A stretch of 64,000 bases of DNA from Amphiura filiformis (Eukaryota > Echinodermata > Ophiuroidea > Amphilepidida > Amphiuridae): positions 37,970,526-38,034,525 of the forward strand of contig NC_092637.1 of the NCBI RefSeq assembly GCF_039555335.1, written 5' to 3'. Position numbers and translations under genes: made by a program. The notes beneath the pieces were generated by a model that worked only from the letters and a program-made list of their open reading frames with translations, did no database searches and was not told the DNA's origin. This document shows positions 35,043 through 45,539 of the stretch, piece by piece (positions within the stretch are counted from its first letter, which is position 1; every line of letters begins with the position of its first letter).

Positions 35043-38000
35043 GGTTCGATTTGTACACGTAAGTTTTTACTTAGCGAGTTTTGGATGACGATATTCTAGA
35101 ACGAAAGTAAAGGGTATCAAATAATTCAGGCCCAGTGGCAAAGCTTGCATTTTACCAATCCGAAAAAAAATCACCTACAATTAAAGTTGTCTTTATCAAT
35201 GGCGGCACTACGGGGAATCTTGCAAACTTCGATATGCCCTCAGTCAAGGCAAAAGTCACATTGTTGTCAAAATGTTTCCCCTTCCCCTAAAAAGACGTTT
35301 TGGTGCCGCCACTGGGGCACTGATCTCATTATATGTATTGAAATCTACTTACTGCATGTTTTTTAATGCACCAACCCGATCCAGATCTACACCATGCACA
35401 GCTTGGTCCCTTTTCGTATGGTCTACCACCGGTATTTCCGCTAAACAATATGAACCAATGTGACGTTATTAATTTGCAATAATATTAAATTATTTAAAGC
35501 CCCTTATTATCTAAGCCTATTTATTTACTTCTCAACGGTAGAACATACCATATCATACTCACACATCCACACAAACGTACACCCCGCATACTTTCCAATC
35601 TTATTCGATTTTCTTTTCCATCTGATGGTATATTTCACCCTTACACACATATAACACATTCCCCACACCCTCTTTGTGGGGAATATGGGTGTCATGGGGA
35701 CTCTTCTAAAAGGTTCTGCAAGTTTCAGATGAAGGAGACTTATTAGGAGACTTATTAAAATCGGCAATGATTTATTCCCCACAAAAAAAAAAAAAAGAAA
35801 AAAAAAGTTCCTCACATGGCAGGGATGGCGAAACCGGGGTGGCAGGGGTACTTAAAATGGGAGAGAGGAGCGGAATCCCCCAAATCCAAACATTAGAAAA
35901 TTTTCTAGGACATCTCCCATTCACCCGTACCCGAGTGTGGTGAATTGACTACGTACTAATCAGATACTCGTCGGTATAGGCTAACTGCACGTATCCACTC
36001 CTTTCGAAAGCCGTATCTTGCTAAACAAATGTATTTAAGGGGTACTACACCCCTCGATAAATTTGTGTCTATTTTTGCATTTTTCTCAAAAACTAATAAC
36101 ACAGTGGTAACAAAAGTTATGTATATTATAGGGGCAAGGAATCCAATTACTACACTGGAATTTCAGTGACCCCAGGCAAGCGGTTTGTTATTTATGATAA
36201 GAAATAAGGTACCGCTAGGATGTACCTCGTTTCCTGTTATACTGAACCGCTTGTCTTGAGTCACTGAAATTTCAGTGTAGTAATTGGATTCCTTGCCCCA
36301 ATAATATACATAACTTTTGTTACCAGTGTGTTATTATTTTTTTGAGAAAATGCAAAATTGTCACAAATTTACCACATGGGTGTAGTACCCCTTAAGCCAA
36401 AATATCACAATTAATATTGAGTTGAATACTTTATCTTCATATTACATGCCAAAAAAATTACAAAACCGACACATGTACTTGATGTGATTTCAACCAAGAA
36501 TTTCACTGTTTTGTAGTGAATCGAGGCCCGATAATGCCATTGACAATACATGATACGAGGTTCAGCGCTGACATGGGGCTGACACGTACAGAAGGCTGTG
36601 TGCTACCATTCAAATATCAAACTCACTCTATAGTATGGACCATGAGGTGTACTGGAACCAAATTTGGACACAATTCGGGTATTTTCCCTATATGTAGTCC
36701 CATGCAATATTCATAAATATTCATAAGTTTTCATAAATATTGGTCGGAAACCACCCGGTCCCGCAAACTTTATGCATATTGATCACGCAATGCATCGCCT
36801 CATGGTCACTTGAAGCAATTTGCCTTCTGATTGGCTGATCAATATTGCATAGCGTGTACACATTCCCGGAGTTGTGTGTATGTTTACCGATAAACAATTG
36901 CATAGGAACTGCATAATCAGAGGCAAGCTTCATTATTGATCGGAGATTATATACTTTTAGTAATACTAATAAAGTAATAGTATATCGTGTGTAATTGTGT
37001 ATGCACTTTATTCTGTAATCAATAAGTATAAGATGAACAAACGCATTTCTGGCAGAATGGCTCGTAGCGTAGTGCTATAGGATCTTGACCGTTAATCCAA
37101 AGGTTGTGGGTTCGAACCCCGGTAGAATTTTAATCCAGCCTCACATATCATGTAAATGTATTATGTGATGCAAATGTTGACCCGGCAAAAAAACCTCTAT
37201 AGCCGTGCATGCGCAGGTCATTGTGTACATTCTCATTTACATATGATCATCCTGATCATCATCTCCGGCAATCATAACATTATGCCTTATGTTACAAAAA
37301 TGATTATCAAGCATGAATCCCATGGCTAAATACTTACTATGGCGAATAATGACAAGCTACAATCCAGTCTCCAGACTCACTTCCTGCAGAATCCGGGCAA
37401 AACGCTGCTCCACATCCAAGACGGTTTGTATTTGACCACGCAAGCTTTATATAAAACGAATCATATTACTTTTTATTAAGATTGTAATATCATAAAAGTA
37501 AGAGCCCCAAGGCTTAATAAGGCTCTAAAACTGGAATTAGGATACCTTGAACCAACTTTTTCAAAACCAATGGATATTGATAGTCTGATACTGCAGGATT
37601 ATGAATTATTTTTCGACGGGATTGCAAAAATAGATATATGCCTTACTGTCTATATAAAAATGTAACATTGAGTGCATTTTCAAGCATACAGAAAAAATAT
37701 TGGGATTTTTGGATTGCCCCAGTTTATGAGATGGTTCTCCTTCTTGGTGTGTTCTGCAATTGATGATTTCATTTTAATTGACTGCGGGTCTTACACGTGG
37801 CTCTGGTGAAGTTCTAAGCCATGGACGACACTAGAAACACCAGATGGTTAAGGGAGTCTATCTGGATCCTTATGAACGGCGACGAGGGGCCTTCCAATTG
37901 AGTCACGTTCACGTATATGACCATTTGATCCAGAGGGCGTCACCATCGTTCGATGACGTCATACCATCCAACAAAGGTTCGATTGGCATAAACCACTGAG

Positions 38001-41000
38001 ATAGGCAACATACTGGATTGGAAAACGTGACTTTTTTTCTTCGAATTTATACTTTGAAATCTAAATATTACTGTGTTATTCTTTGCTTAAAATATGGAAT
38101 AATATTAGGAAGGTTTATTGTCCATATTAAGCCGAAATAATAAGGTAAACTGAAAAACAAAACCTTTCTATCTTTGCCGATTAACCTTGGTGCTCTATGG
38201 AAGATGTAAACGACATTAATTTAAAATTGCTCTGTTGTCCTACAAACAGAGTGAATTTGGCAGATTCCAATTGAGTGAAATTTGGGACTTGTGTAAACAT
38301 TACCAATGTGTCAAAAAATCAATATTTTAACAAGAATTAACAATAATAAAGAATAATACTAAAAATTAGAATTTTTGGGTCATGACTAGTACAATTGCTC
38401 CAAAAAACAGACTCTATACGAGATATAATCGCAACTTATTATTCCTATCGTATCATTACCTGAAACTTAATTCATTACATAAATTTTAAATGCTGTTCCC
38501 TCACTTGCTCACATTGACAAGCTTATCACAACGGTTGCTAAAATGAGAGGCTAAATACGTACATTTTCTTTGAATGTTTAGACAGCTTAATCTTAAAGGC
38601 ATTATCGATGAGTTGAAATGCAATTTTAAAAGGACCAGAACTATAAGTATTACAGACTTACTTGAGTGTAATGACCACATACGCCCGAGCAAGTATTTGC
38701 GTCAAAGTCATAGTTTTTTGTTTCCCTGGCCCAACTATTGGTCGCACTAAGGCCACCCGGAGGTGAGCCCAAAGTGCCAGGAGTAGCCCACATATTTTCA
38801 CCGCTTTGACTGTGTCCCCATGTACAAGTAGCGACCCATTGTTCAGCCGTTTTAGCATTGTTGTCATCCCAATACTAGATAATTTGAAAGGAAGAGAAAC
38901 AAAAATAGATTTATACATGCCCTCATTTCAAATATTTAGTTGTGGTTTCTCTTTTGTTCAGAAACCAAAAATCAAGGGATTAAAAAGTAGAGCTGATCTG
39001 GTCTGCAATCATAACACTATTATGCTGGGAGGACACAGTATAGGGTATATAACCAGAAGTATACAATAGCCTATTGTGCTAACATAATTATTATCATGAT
39101 TGATATCGGAAATCTATCCCGCGGACGACAGTTGATGCTCTCTGTCGAAGGTAGGTGGCATATATTTACACTCACGAGTTCTAGGCCTTGAAATCATATA
39201 CATGCGCGTATGGGGCGGGGTGGGGGATTTGTTTGTTTGTATGAAACATAAACGATGCATGGAGATGATTTGATTATTAATTAGTTTATTATACCCGGGA
39301 AGCACAACCCATACCTCTTTAAGAGGTGGCTCCCCTCCCTATATAACCACCTCTTCCCTAAATTACCCCTTTCCCCCTCCTCCTCCCCTACATTCGATAT
39401 CTTCATCTCGAGCTCTTCTCCCCCTTCTCTTTCACTTCCAATGCTCTCTCTCATCTGTTTCTCTCTCTCCCGGCCCATATCCCCCTTGCCCTCCAACCAC
39501 CCCCCCACACACACACACAACAATCTCTTCTCCCTCTATCTTCTACTTTTGCAGTAAAAATTGCTTCAGTAAAAGTCATTAGGTTATTAGAGGTCATATA
39601 AAGGCCTTCCATCGATTCTGGTACATGGGATTAAGGACATGAATCGCTTTTGTTTATAGCACCTATACAATTTAATAGTGGCCCCTTTTGTAATGTCGAA
39701 TGCAAATATTTCGATGGTCTATATTTTTTCACAGGTGAATTGGCCTAGGCTTATTCGGTTTTGTAAACCACGTCTTTCAATGTAGATTACCATGCTCGAT
39801 TTCTCTCCTCGTGAATATTACACTGCGAAATTTAAACATTTCTTTTGTATACATAGAGTAGGTAACTTCAAATCAAATAATTGTACGATTCACACCACTT
39901 ATAAGAAACTGAAACCAAAACCGAAACTGACTGACACAAATGTTCGGTTTTAAACAAAAGGTAGAAACAATGAGTTCGATATCTTATGATTCAAGTGGTT
40001 AGGCAGGACAATAGGAAACCACGTGACCAAAACCAAAACCAAAACTAAAACTAAATATTTGAAATGAGGCCATGGTGTAATCATTAGGGTAGTTAGTGGA
40101 GTCATGTGGTGCACCATATTTTAAATGGGCATCTTTGATATTCCGTTTCCCTCATACCGTGGGCTACAGTTACAGATTAAATAGGGAACGTGCACTTCCG
40201 GTCAACATCCTTGGCACAATACAACCAATAACGTATCATGACAGAATCAGTGCTTTAAGGCGAGTAGGATGGCGAAGCCATATGTTATATGTTTTAGCCA
40301 TATAACTAGAAAACTGCAGTGCATTTCTTACTATTTCTTAGTATTAAAATATCTTGATCTTATAGGTATTGAGGTAATTTAACGTAAGGCCAATATAAAA
40401 CGAAAGTTTTAGACGTTTTTCCCCTCCCGTGAAAATCATGCATCTGAGGCAGAAATCATTTATGCCCCATTATATCAAGCTTTGGGATCTCTTTATAGAA
40501 CCCATACTATTGCTCTTGTGTGTCAGCTTTATTTGTCTTAACGAACCGCCTTAAATACGTTCATCTTATGCTGCTACTTGATTACAGGTAGTTGTTGCAT
40601 CAAGTCAATTAACTATACACTCGTACAAGCACTTGTAAAAATAATTACAAATTTTATGGCAACAATTTCAACATTTCCACGATGCCTCCTACTCAAACTT
40701 TGAATTTAGGCATATGCCTTAGACTCGGCTCAAAACACACAGATTGAACAAATTGAAAAACGACACGGCATATTAATTTGCAGTTAATTAGGGAGTGTTC
40801 ATAAATACTTTGGTAGGGGGGGCTGGAAAATATGTTGGGGGGTCATACAATTTTTAGGCGTTCTGAAGGGGGGTAAAAAGTTTTGGGTGTATGAACAGGG
40901 GGGTTAAAAAGTTTTTGGGCACGTAGGGGGGTGTGTAAAAACTTTAGCAACATTAGTCCCGAAGCAAAAAATATAAAATAGCCTGAAATTTTTTTCGCGC

Positions 41001-44000
41001 GCTACGCGCGCAAATGTTCCCCTAAAACCACAACAAAAGTTCATTCCAGATAAGGGCATTTGATCAGGTCCTTTATGTATTTTGAAAAGTCATTCAATAT
41101 AAGTATGAAGTGTTAAAAATTGTCTTGTTGTCTATAACTTAATTTTGAGGTTTGTGTCAGTTCCTTCTGATCTGCTCTTTTAATCACCAAAAGACTGCAA
41201 TAACTTTGTTCTTCTTTAGTGTTGACAATTTTACAATAATGTTTCATGCAGTACAGATTATTAATTTATTATCAACTAAATCATGTTGCTTTACAATTAT
41301 AGGTGGAGGAATCTAGGAGAACCGGGGTACACGTTTCCACCCCCTAATTTTTCCATGGGGGACATCCCCCTAAAGATCCTAGTAGGAGAAAAAAAAACAA
41401 TAACTGCCTTATGCAACTTTTTTAGCACATCGAAAAGCACCGTGTTTTGGGCCCAAATAGGGTAAAATTGCGCAATTTGGCGCTTCGCGATCACACGAAC
41501 TGGCCCAGCAAATAGCAAAACACCCCATTTCGGCAGTAGCGTAGCCAGGGGGCAAGGGGGGAAAGTGCCCCCATGACAAAGATGAATGAAAAATGAAAGA
41601 TAAAATCTGGAGGGCAAAGGAAAAGAAAAGTGGCAAGGAACCCCTTTTCCAACCAAATTCACCCTGATCATGGGCCAAAATAGTGTAAAATACAAAACGT
41701 TTGCGCGCTGTATGCGCACATTGTCACAATAAAGGCATTTTCATCCCCATCATGGGCGAAAATAGTGTACAAATGAGGGGGGGGGTCAAAATAGTTTTGA
41801 ACCTAATATGAGGGGGGGGTCAAAAAGTTTTAGGTCCATTAAGAGGGGGGGGTCAAAAAGTTTTGGGTTCGCGAAGAGGGGGGTTAAAAAATTTCGACAT
41901 GAAAAAATATTTTCCAGCCCCCCACCAAAGTATTTATGAACACTCCTTAATATCTCCCAATCACACCGAATAAAATTCCTTGTATAACCGACGCATCACT
42001 CATTTTACACCTAGATGTATTTTAGTTGTAAGAAAAAATTCCAAATTTTGGTGACACAGCTTGTATAAGGCCCTATAGGCTTTACATAATAGTATGTGCG
42101 TAAGTGCGTTGTTCGCTTACAAAATCAAAGATGTTAGAGAACCCGAGTTGAACGATTTTAGGCAAACAAGTGAATAAACAAACAAGACAATTTGTACTAA
42201 ACAAAGTAAGTACAGATTTACCATGTACTCCATATCTTGTGCTGAAGGTGACACCTGCCCCCTTAACTCGTTATGTCTGTTTAATATGGCATCCTTCTCA
42301 GCCTGGGTGAAATGCACTATCGTACCAGTTGTCTGTCTTTTCACGACTTCGCCGTCACCTACCATTCACACACATTTAAAAAAAAACACAACACAAAAGA
42401 AAGTCATCACTTATGTAAACCGCCATCAGTCTAAACCTGTCACTGTTATTACAATTTGATTGATACGGTCGTGTGCAGAAAGGAGAGAGAGGAGAGGGTG
42501 GGCAGGAGGGGGATAGGGAGATGGAGAGAGGAGGGAGGGCTAAGTAGTGATAGAGGAGGAGAGCGAGAGCGATATTTATTAATTATTTATTCGTTATTAT
42601 TTCGTTATTTATTCAGGAAATTCCATCAATAGAAATGTACTGGTCTCCCTGGAAGACCTGATTAAAATTATATAATATTATATACATGAACATGATAATA
42701 ACAAAATAAGAAATATATATTATACAAAATGAAAGAACCAAACATAGTAGTGATAGAGGAGGAGAGCGAGAGCGATATTTGATAGAGGAGGAGGGCGAGA
42801 GCGATATTTATTTATTATTTATTCGTTATTTATTCGTTATTTATTCAGGAAATTCCATCAATAGAAATGTACTGGTCTCCCTGGAAGACCTGATTAAAAT
42901 TATATAATATTATATACATGAACATGATAATAACAAAATAAGAAATATATATTATACAAAATGAAAGAACCAAACATTATACAAAACAAAATGCAGCAAT
43001 GTTGAGCTCAAATTATTATACAAAACTTACAGACCAATTGCATTTTTGAATCCACCCAAACTCACTGAATTAAAATTCAGATAACGAGGGATAGTGATAG
43101 ATATTAGAATGCTTTTGTTAGTTGAGTTGCTCCTTACTTTAGTATATAATGCCTATATTGTTTTTATTATGGTATATCATTTACTGTAGTAAACATACCT
43201 AATACATCAGGTACTACATTTTTGACACCCCATTTCTGTTCAAACTCCTGAAAATGAAAAAGAAAGTTAGAAAAACAAAGATAGAGTGTGTCTCGGAAGT
43301 CATTTATTTATTTTATTTGTCATAACTCAGGGGAAAGAAGAACGCGTCGCACATTACTGCAATTTAACATGAAATTACAATGGAACCATAACATTCATTG
43401 GCAGATATTTAAAAAAATGCCAGAGAAAAAAACCGGTCATACCTGCCTGTACGGGGACTTGAACCCCAAACATTCCGCTTGCCGTTGTAAAATTGAATCA
43501 TAATTTATTTGATACTAAATGTAATAAAAAATCTGGTAAATCTGATGTTTGATTACATATTGGGTGTCAAATCGACCCTGTTATATTTCTTTATCTGCAC
43601 AAACAAAATATTTCAAGTTTCCAGTTATTTGAAAATTTTACAAATTTTGAACCTTTGCCAAAACACAGCATTTTCCAGAATTGGTCCATCAAAATACCCT
43701 TTACAACTTATTATGGCATACATTCAGTTGGACGCAACACCTACGATAAGTTTTGCGTGATGCGAATGAGAGTAGGGACACCATATTATTGACCGTCCAC
43801 GGAGTAACAAAAAAAGGGGTAATTTTTGCTTTTTATACGTTGAACAAAGTATAAAGGCTGTAACAAAACAATTATACAATATAGACAATAGTATTAAGGA
43901 AACATCACTTATTGATTGTATTGAATTTTAATTGGTCGTCAGAGAAATTTTGTAAGCTACATCATAAGTTTTATTTCAATAAAAATCGGTGGTCTACAAG

Positions 44001-44704
44001 AGAAGATATGCATTAGGAATTGAATTTGGAGAAAACCTTCCTGGGTGGCTCACGCTCCAGTAATTTCAGATGATTGAGCTCAGTAATACATCAAAGAGTG
44101 TCTTCCAATTCATGAAAACAAATAGATAATCAGCTTATCGGATTAAAAGCTTAGAGGGAAGGCCTTGCTGCTCAGCGATTGTTTGTAATTATCAGAAGGT
44201 TTTCTCCAAATTTATTCTCTAATGGGTCAATTACTGATAAAGTTGTCTTAGAACAGAACAAAGGGATTCAGTCATCAAATAAACCATTTTTGCGTCAAAC
44301 CTATTCAAAGACAATGCAGTTTAAGCAATTGTACAAATTGTGAGTCAAAGTTGGATTGCGTTTTATTGGGACACCCTGTCTCTCAGGGTCTGTGTACAAT
44401 AAACATTACTTTACATAGCTGCAAGATGTTTTAAAATCCAAAACTATTTACTGGAGTTATAACCAAGTAAGTAAAAGTATGTGGAACACTCTGGAATGTT
44501 ACTGGCTTACCATCTCCTTACGATGGTAGTAACTTGAGTTGACGGCCCTGATGACTGGGGACAAACGTGTCCCCCTGTAAAACAACAGAAAACAAACAAG
44601 CAAACAAAAAACAAAATAATTACCTCATTTTCTATGGAGTTAGAATGTGAGAACAGAACAGCTGCGGAAGTCAAAGCCAAGAGAAACAGACCGATTGCTG
44701 CCAT
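28981..44704 (-). CDS. Secreted CAP-EGF-ShKT protein, copy A (10 exons seen)
   Basis: Minus-strand exons in order: 44704-44624, 43247-43199, 42358-42222, 38874-38662, 37444-37338, 35440-35353, 33838-33809, 33139-33047, 31496-31383 and 29017-28981. About 316 codons. It starts MAAIGLFLLALTSAAVLF, a typical signal peptide; the ATG has G at +4. Then come the CAP domain, a Cys-rich linker, EGF-like and ShKT modules and a tail VATGSEPPCNE. Phases agree at all junctions except after exon 6, which is 88 nt (phase 0) although exon 7 needs phase 1. Family knowledge: CAP proteins are secreted and ShKT domains are six-Cys modules; the substrate is unknown. It is paralogous to the gene at 56519-63706. The true stop is not settled. 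Confidence 0.83.
29865..30045 (+). pseudogene. Relic of a mariner-type transposase
   Basis: Plus-strand reading gives RQPEASGRSPTARSQVNIAR, then VRHVLQQYPKISSRRN, then after a frameshift FCRIVRKDLNWYPYKLQ. The pattern S-G-R-P-x-T-A-R ... R-x-V ... P-x-x-S-x-R-R ... R-I-L-(K/R)-K-D-L-x-x-x-P-Y-K-(I/L)-Q is the helix-turn-helix part of Tc1/mariner-like transposases. It has an internal deletion, a frameshift and no DDE part. It sits in an intron of CAP copy A, antisense to the gene. Confidence 0.6.
31383..31496 (-). CDS. ShKT module of copy A (exon 9)
   Basis: Single phase 1-1 exon encoding ECKDEVGYSWCWSGYSGSC then QSYYYLIAKHCPVMCGDC. The six cysteines and the CPxMCGxC ending match the ShKT pattern, about 37 residues as usual for the family. 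This is a common extracellular module in invertebrate secreted proteins; channel-blocking activity cannot be inferred. Confidence 0.88.
33047..33838 (-). CDS. EGF-like module of copy A (exons 7-8)
   Basis: Exon 7 (33809-33838) reads DCKTDGVTC. Exon 8 (33047-33139) reads CPIKCQNCGTKNDNE then CTCSCQNGWWGPDC. The CxCxxG(W/Y)xGxxC ending is EGF-like. One position that is Cys in copy B (CKCCC) is Ser here (CTCSC). Both exons are symmetrical phase 1-1, which favours module shuffling. Confidence 0.83.
33310..33480. repeat. Intron sequence shared with copy B (62500-62605)
   Basis: ATTGTGGGCAGCCCCTTGCC, GATCGCCACTTATTTACTTA and GGCTCTCAAAAGA have close equivalents near 62530-62600 in the same relative intron (exon 7 to 8). 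This supports duplication of genomic DNA, not of a processed transcript. Confidence 0.7.
34085..34400. repeat. Retroelement tail and repeat shared with the copy A promoter flank
   Basis: 34141-34179 ends AAGCGCTTAGAGACTTCGG then TGTAAAGCGC, a LINE/SINE-type 3' tail. From 34178 the sequence CACAGCGTCATCATCCCTAT onward, through GGCGAATCC, GTTTGTTCGAGAT, GGCCGA.CGACTCAG and TGCGCATGCTCT, matches 44814-45020, which lies just upstream of the TATA-like box of this same gene. Confidence 0.75.
34946..35042. repeat. (ATT)n microsatellite after a retroelement tail
   Basis: About 32 ATT units follow GATGTGAAGCGCTATATAAG (34918-34937), a tail motif commonly followed by simple repeats in LINE/SINE insertions. 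Confidence 0.93.
35353..35440 (-). CDS. Cys-rich linker exon of copy A, 1-nt frame problem
   Basis: Reads GNTGGRPYEKGPSCAWC then RSGSGWCIKKHA. Copy B's equivalent (63615-63706, 92 nt) reads GNNGRRPYTKGPSCEGC then EPGESAWCFENKC. Copy A lacks one codon before WC and one further nucleotide in the A6 tract at 35359-35364. It thereby loses the last Cys and shifts the phase relative to exon 7. The other shared exons have identical lengths in both copies (30, 93, 114 and 37 nt). Confidence 0.8.
36035..36395. mobile_element. TTAA-flanked foldback MITE (361 bp)
   Basis: TTAA at 36035-36038 and 36392-36395. Ends GGGGTACTACACCC and GGGTGTAGTACCCC pair. The arms extend almost to the centre, for example AATCCAATTACTACACTG with CAGTGTAGTAATTGGATT. 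It lies in the intron between exons 5 and 6 of CAP copy A. A likely solo end of the family is near 4125-4155. Confidence 0.85.
36478..36735. repeat. Dispersed repeat (copy 2)
   Basis: GATTTCAACCAAGAATTTCAC, TCAAATATCAAACTCACTC and CCATGCAATATTCATAAATA match 13118-13410. This copy lacks the nested foldback seen there. Confidence 0.6.
37055..37132 (+). repeat. tRNA-Asn-like SINE head
   Basis: TAGCGTAGTGCTATAGGA resembles a D-arm/A box, TTGACCGTTAATCCAA an Asn (GTT) anticodon arm and GGGTTCGAACCCC the T-arm/B box. The acceptor stem does not pair and the anticodon stem is mismatched, so it is a tRNA-derived SINE and not a working tRNA gene. It is in a CAP copy A intron, antisense to the gene. 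Confidence 0.6.
37338..43247 (-). CDS. CAP/SCP domain exons of copy A
   Basis: Exon 2 (43199-43247) EFEQKWGVKNVVPDVL; exon 3 (42222-42358) has FTQAEKDAILNRHNELRG, the first CAP helix. Exon 4 (38662-38874) has YWDDNNAKTAEQWVATC, WGHS, GENMW, NSWARE and CGHYTQ. Exon 5 (37338-37444) has LAWSNTNRLGCGAAFC and DWIVACHYSP. The four residues of the usual CAP cavity are all present: His in WGHS, Glu in GEN, Glu in WARE, His in GHYTQ. Spacing and cysteines fit an intact domain of about 150 residues. Confidence 0.92.
39325..39545 (+). repeat. Pyrimidine-rich tract in CAP copy A intron 3
   Basis: About 220 nt of mostly C/T on the plus strand (CCCCTTTCCCCCTCCTCCTC, CTCTCTCTC blocks, a C7 run then CA repeats). 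Mirror-like purine/pyrimidine sequence could adopt triplex DNA. No coding signal. Confidence 0.75.
40787..41950. mobile_element. 1.16-kb TIR element with G-rich subrepeats
   Basis: Left end GGGAGTGTTCATAAATACTT and right end AAGTATTTATGAACACTCC are exact inverses over about 18 nt, continuing with GGGGGGCTGGAAAATAT and its complement. Interior subterminal repeats of the type GGGGGGTCAAAAAGTTTTGG occur about seven times. It has no intact transposase, so non-autonomous. It lies in intron 3 of CAP copy A. Confidence 0.8.
42543..42978. repeat. Near-identical tandem duplication, about 210-230 bp
   Basis: GATAGAGGAGGAGAGCGAGA through TATTATACAAAATGAAAGAA occurs at about 42549-42740 and again at about 42753-42972, with a small extra GATAGAGGAGG stub between. 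The two copies are almost identical, so the duplication is recent. It lies in intron 2 of CAP copy A. Confidence 0.9.
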
Positions 44705-44830
44705 GATTTGGGTCCTCGGTGGATGCGGGTGTAACGATGTCACGGGCGATGTCAACGGGGTTCCAATAGAGAATGGTGAAGCTTATAGACGGCGGAGTGG
44801 ATATATAGACAACACACAGCGTCATCATCC
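44704..44830 (-). promoter_or_regulatory. TATA-like core promoter of CAP copy A
   Basis: On the minus strand TCTATATATCC (44799-44809) lies about 95-105 nt upstream of the ATG at 44704, leaving room for a start site near 44775 and a 5' leader of about 70 nt. The repeat shared with 34178-34400 begins immediately upstream of it, at about 44814. No transcript evidence is available. Confidence 0.5.
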
Positions 44831-45539
44831 CTATATCTTCGTGTCAAAAATTGCCGTGATAGTACGGCGAATCCTCTCGTTTTTCAATAGCTACGCATAG
44901 CGATTTTGTTCGAGATAGGCCGAGCGACTCAGGCTAAGCATAGTACGACTATCATATGAGATACCATCAAGTTCTATTCTACACATTCATTAACATTATT
45001 ACGATTTGCGCATGCTCTAGTATCCCATATGGTGTTGCTATTACAAGGAAATTCGATTTGTTTTGAGGTAAAACCAAGGTTTTGTTTTAAATACACTAAC
45101 TTGAAATTAAATACACTAATTAGCGGCCATCACTGTTTGCTCTGGATACATTTTTACTGCATTTTTGGCGTAACGATTTTTAAATCGAAAGTTAAAATTG
45201 TGATATATTTAATTTTGAGAAGGTGCTTGTATAATAGAAAATTCGATCACACGTGTATATCACAATGCATATGTAAACTTTCTTTATCTGTGTCAACAAT
45301 AGAATATTGATCACCAACGGAGTATGGAGCTTTATGAAAAAAAATATTTATAATATAGCGTGTTGACACTGTGCAACATGTAGCATATAGGCCTATCTCT
45401 CTTTTCTTCGTTGTAATTATTGTGCAGGTGGTGGTTTATTATTCAAACGCTAATGGAATTATAATCCATCCCAGAATTTTTGAATATTGTTTCTTTTTTG
45501 ATCTGGCTGCGCACATGAAATGGATATCTTAGACTGGAT

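Noticed and set aside
37055..37132. Functional tRNA-Asn gene
   Set aside because: The acceptor stem does not pair and the anticodon stem is mismatched; it fits a tRNA-derived SINE better.
41297..41719. Long overlapping minus-strand frames of 140 and 89 codons
   Set aside because: They lie wholly inside the TIR element at 40787-41950, with low-complexity composition and no recognised transposase motif.
43436..43500. tRNA gene on the minus strand (GGGGTTCAAGTCCCC T-arm)
   Set aside because: Only a T-arm-like hairpin is recognisable; no D-arm or acceptor stem partner is found upstream.
44507..44575. Possible exon 2 of CAP copy A (frame continuing after the signal peptide)
   Set aside because: No acceptor/donor choice gives a phase that fits the next exons without a stop, whereas exon 1 joins directly in phase 0 to 43199-43247.
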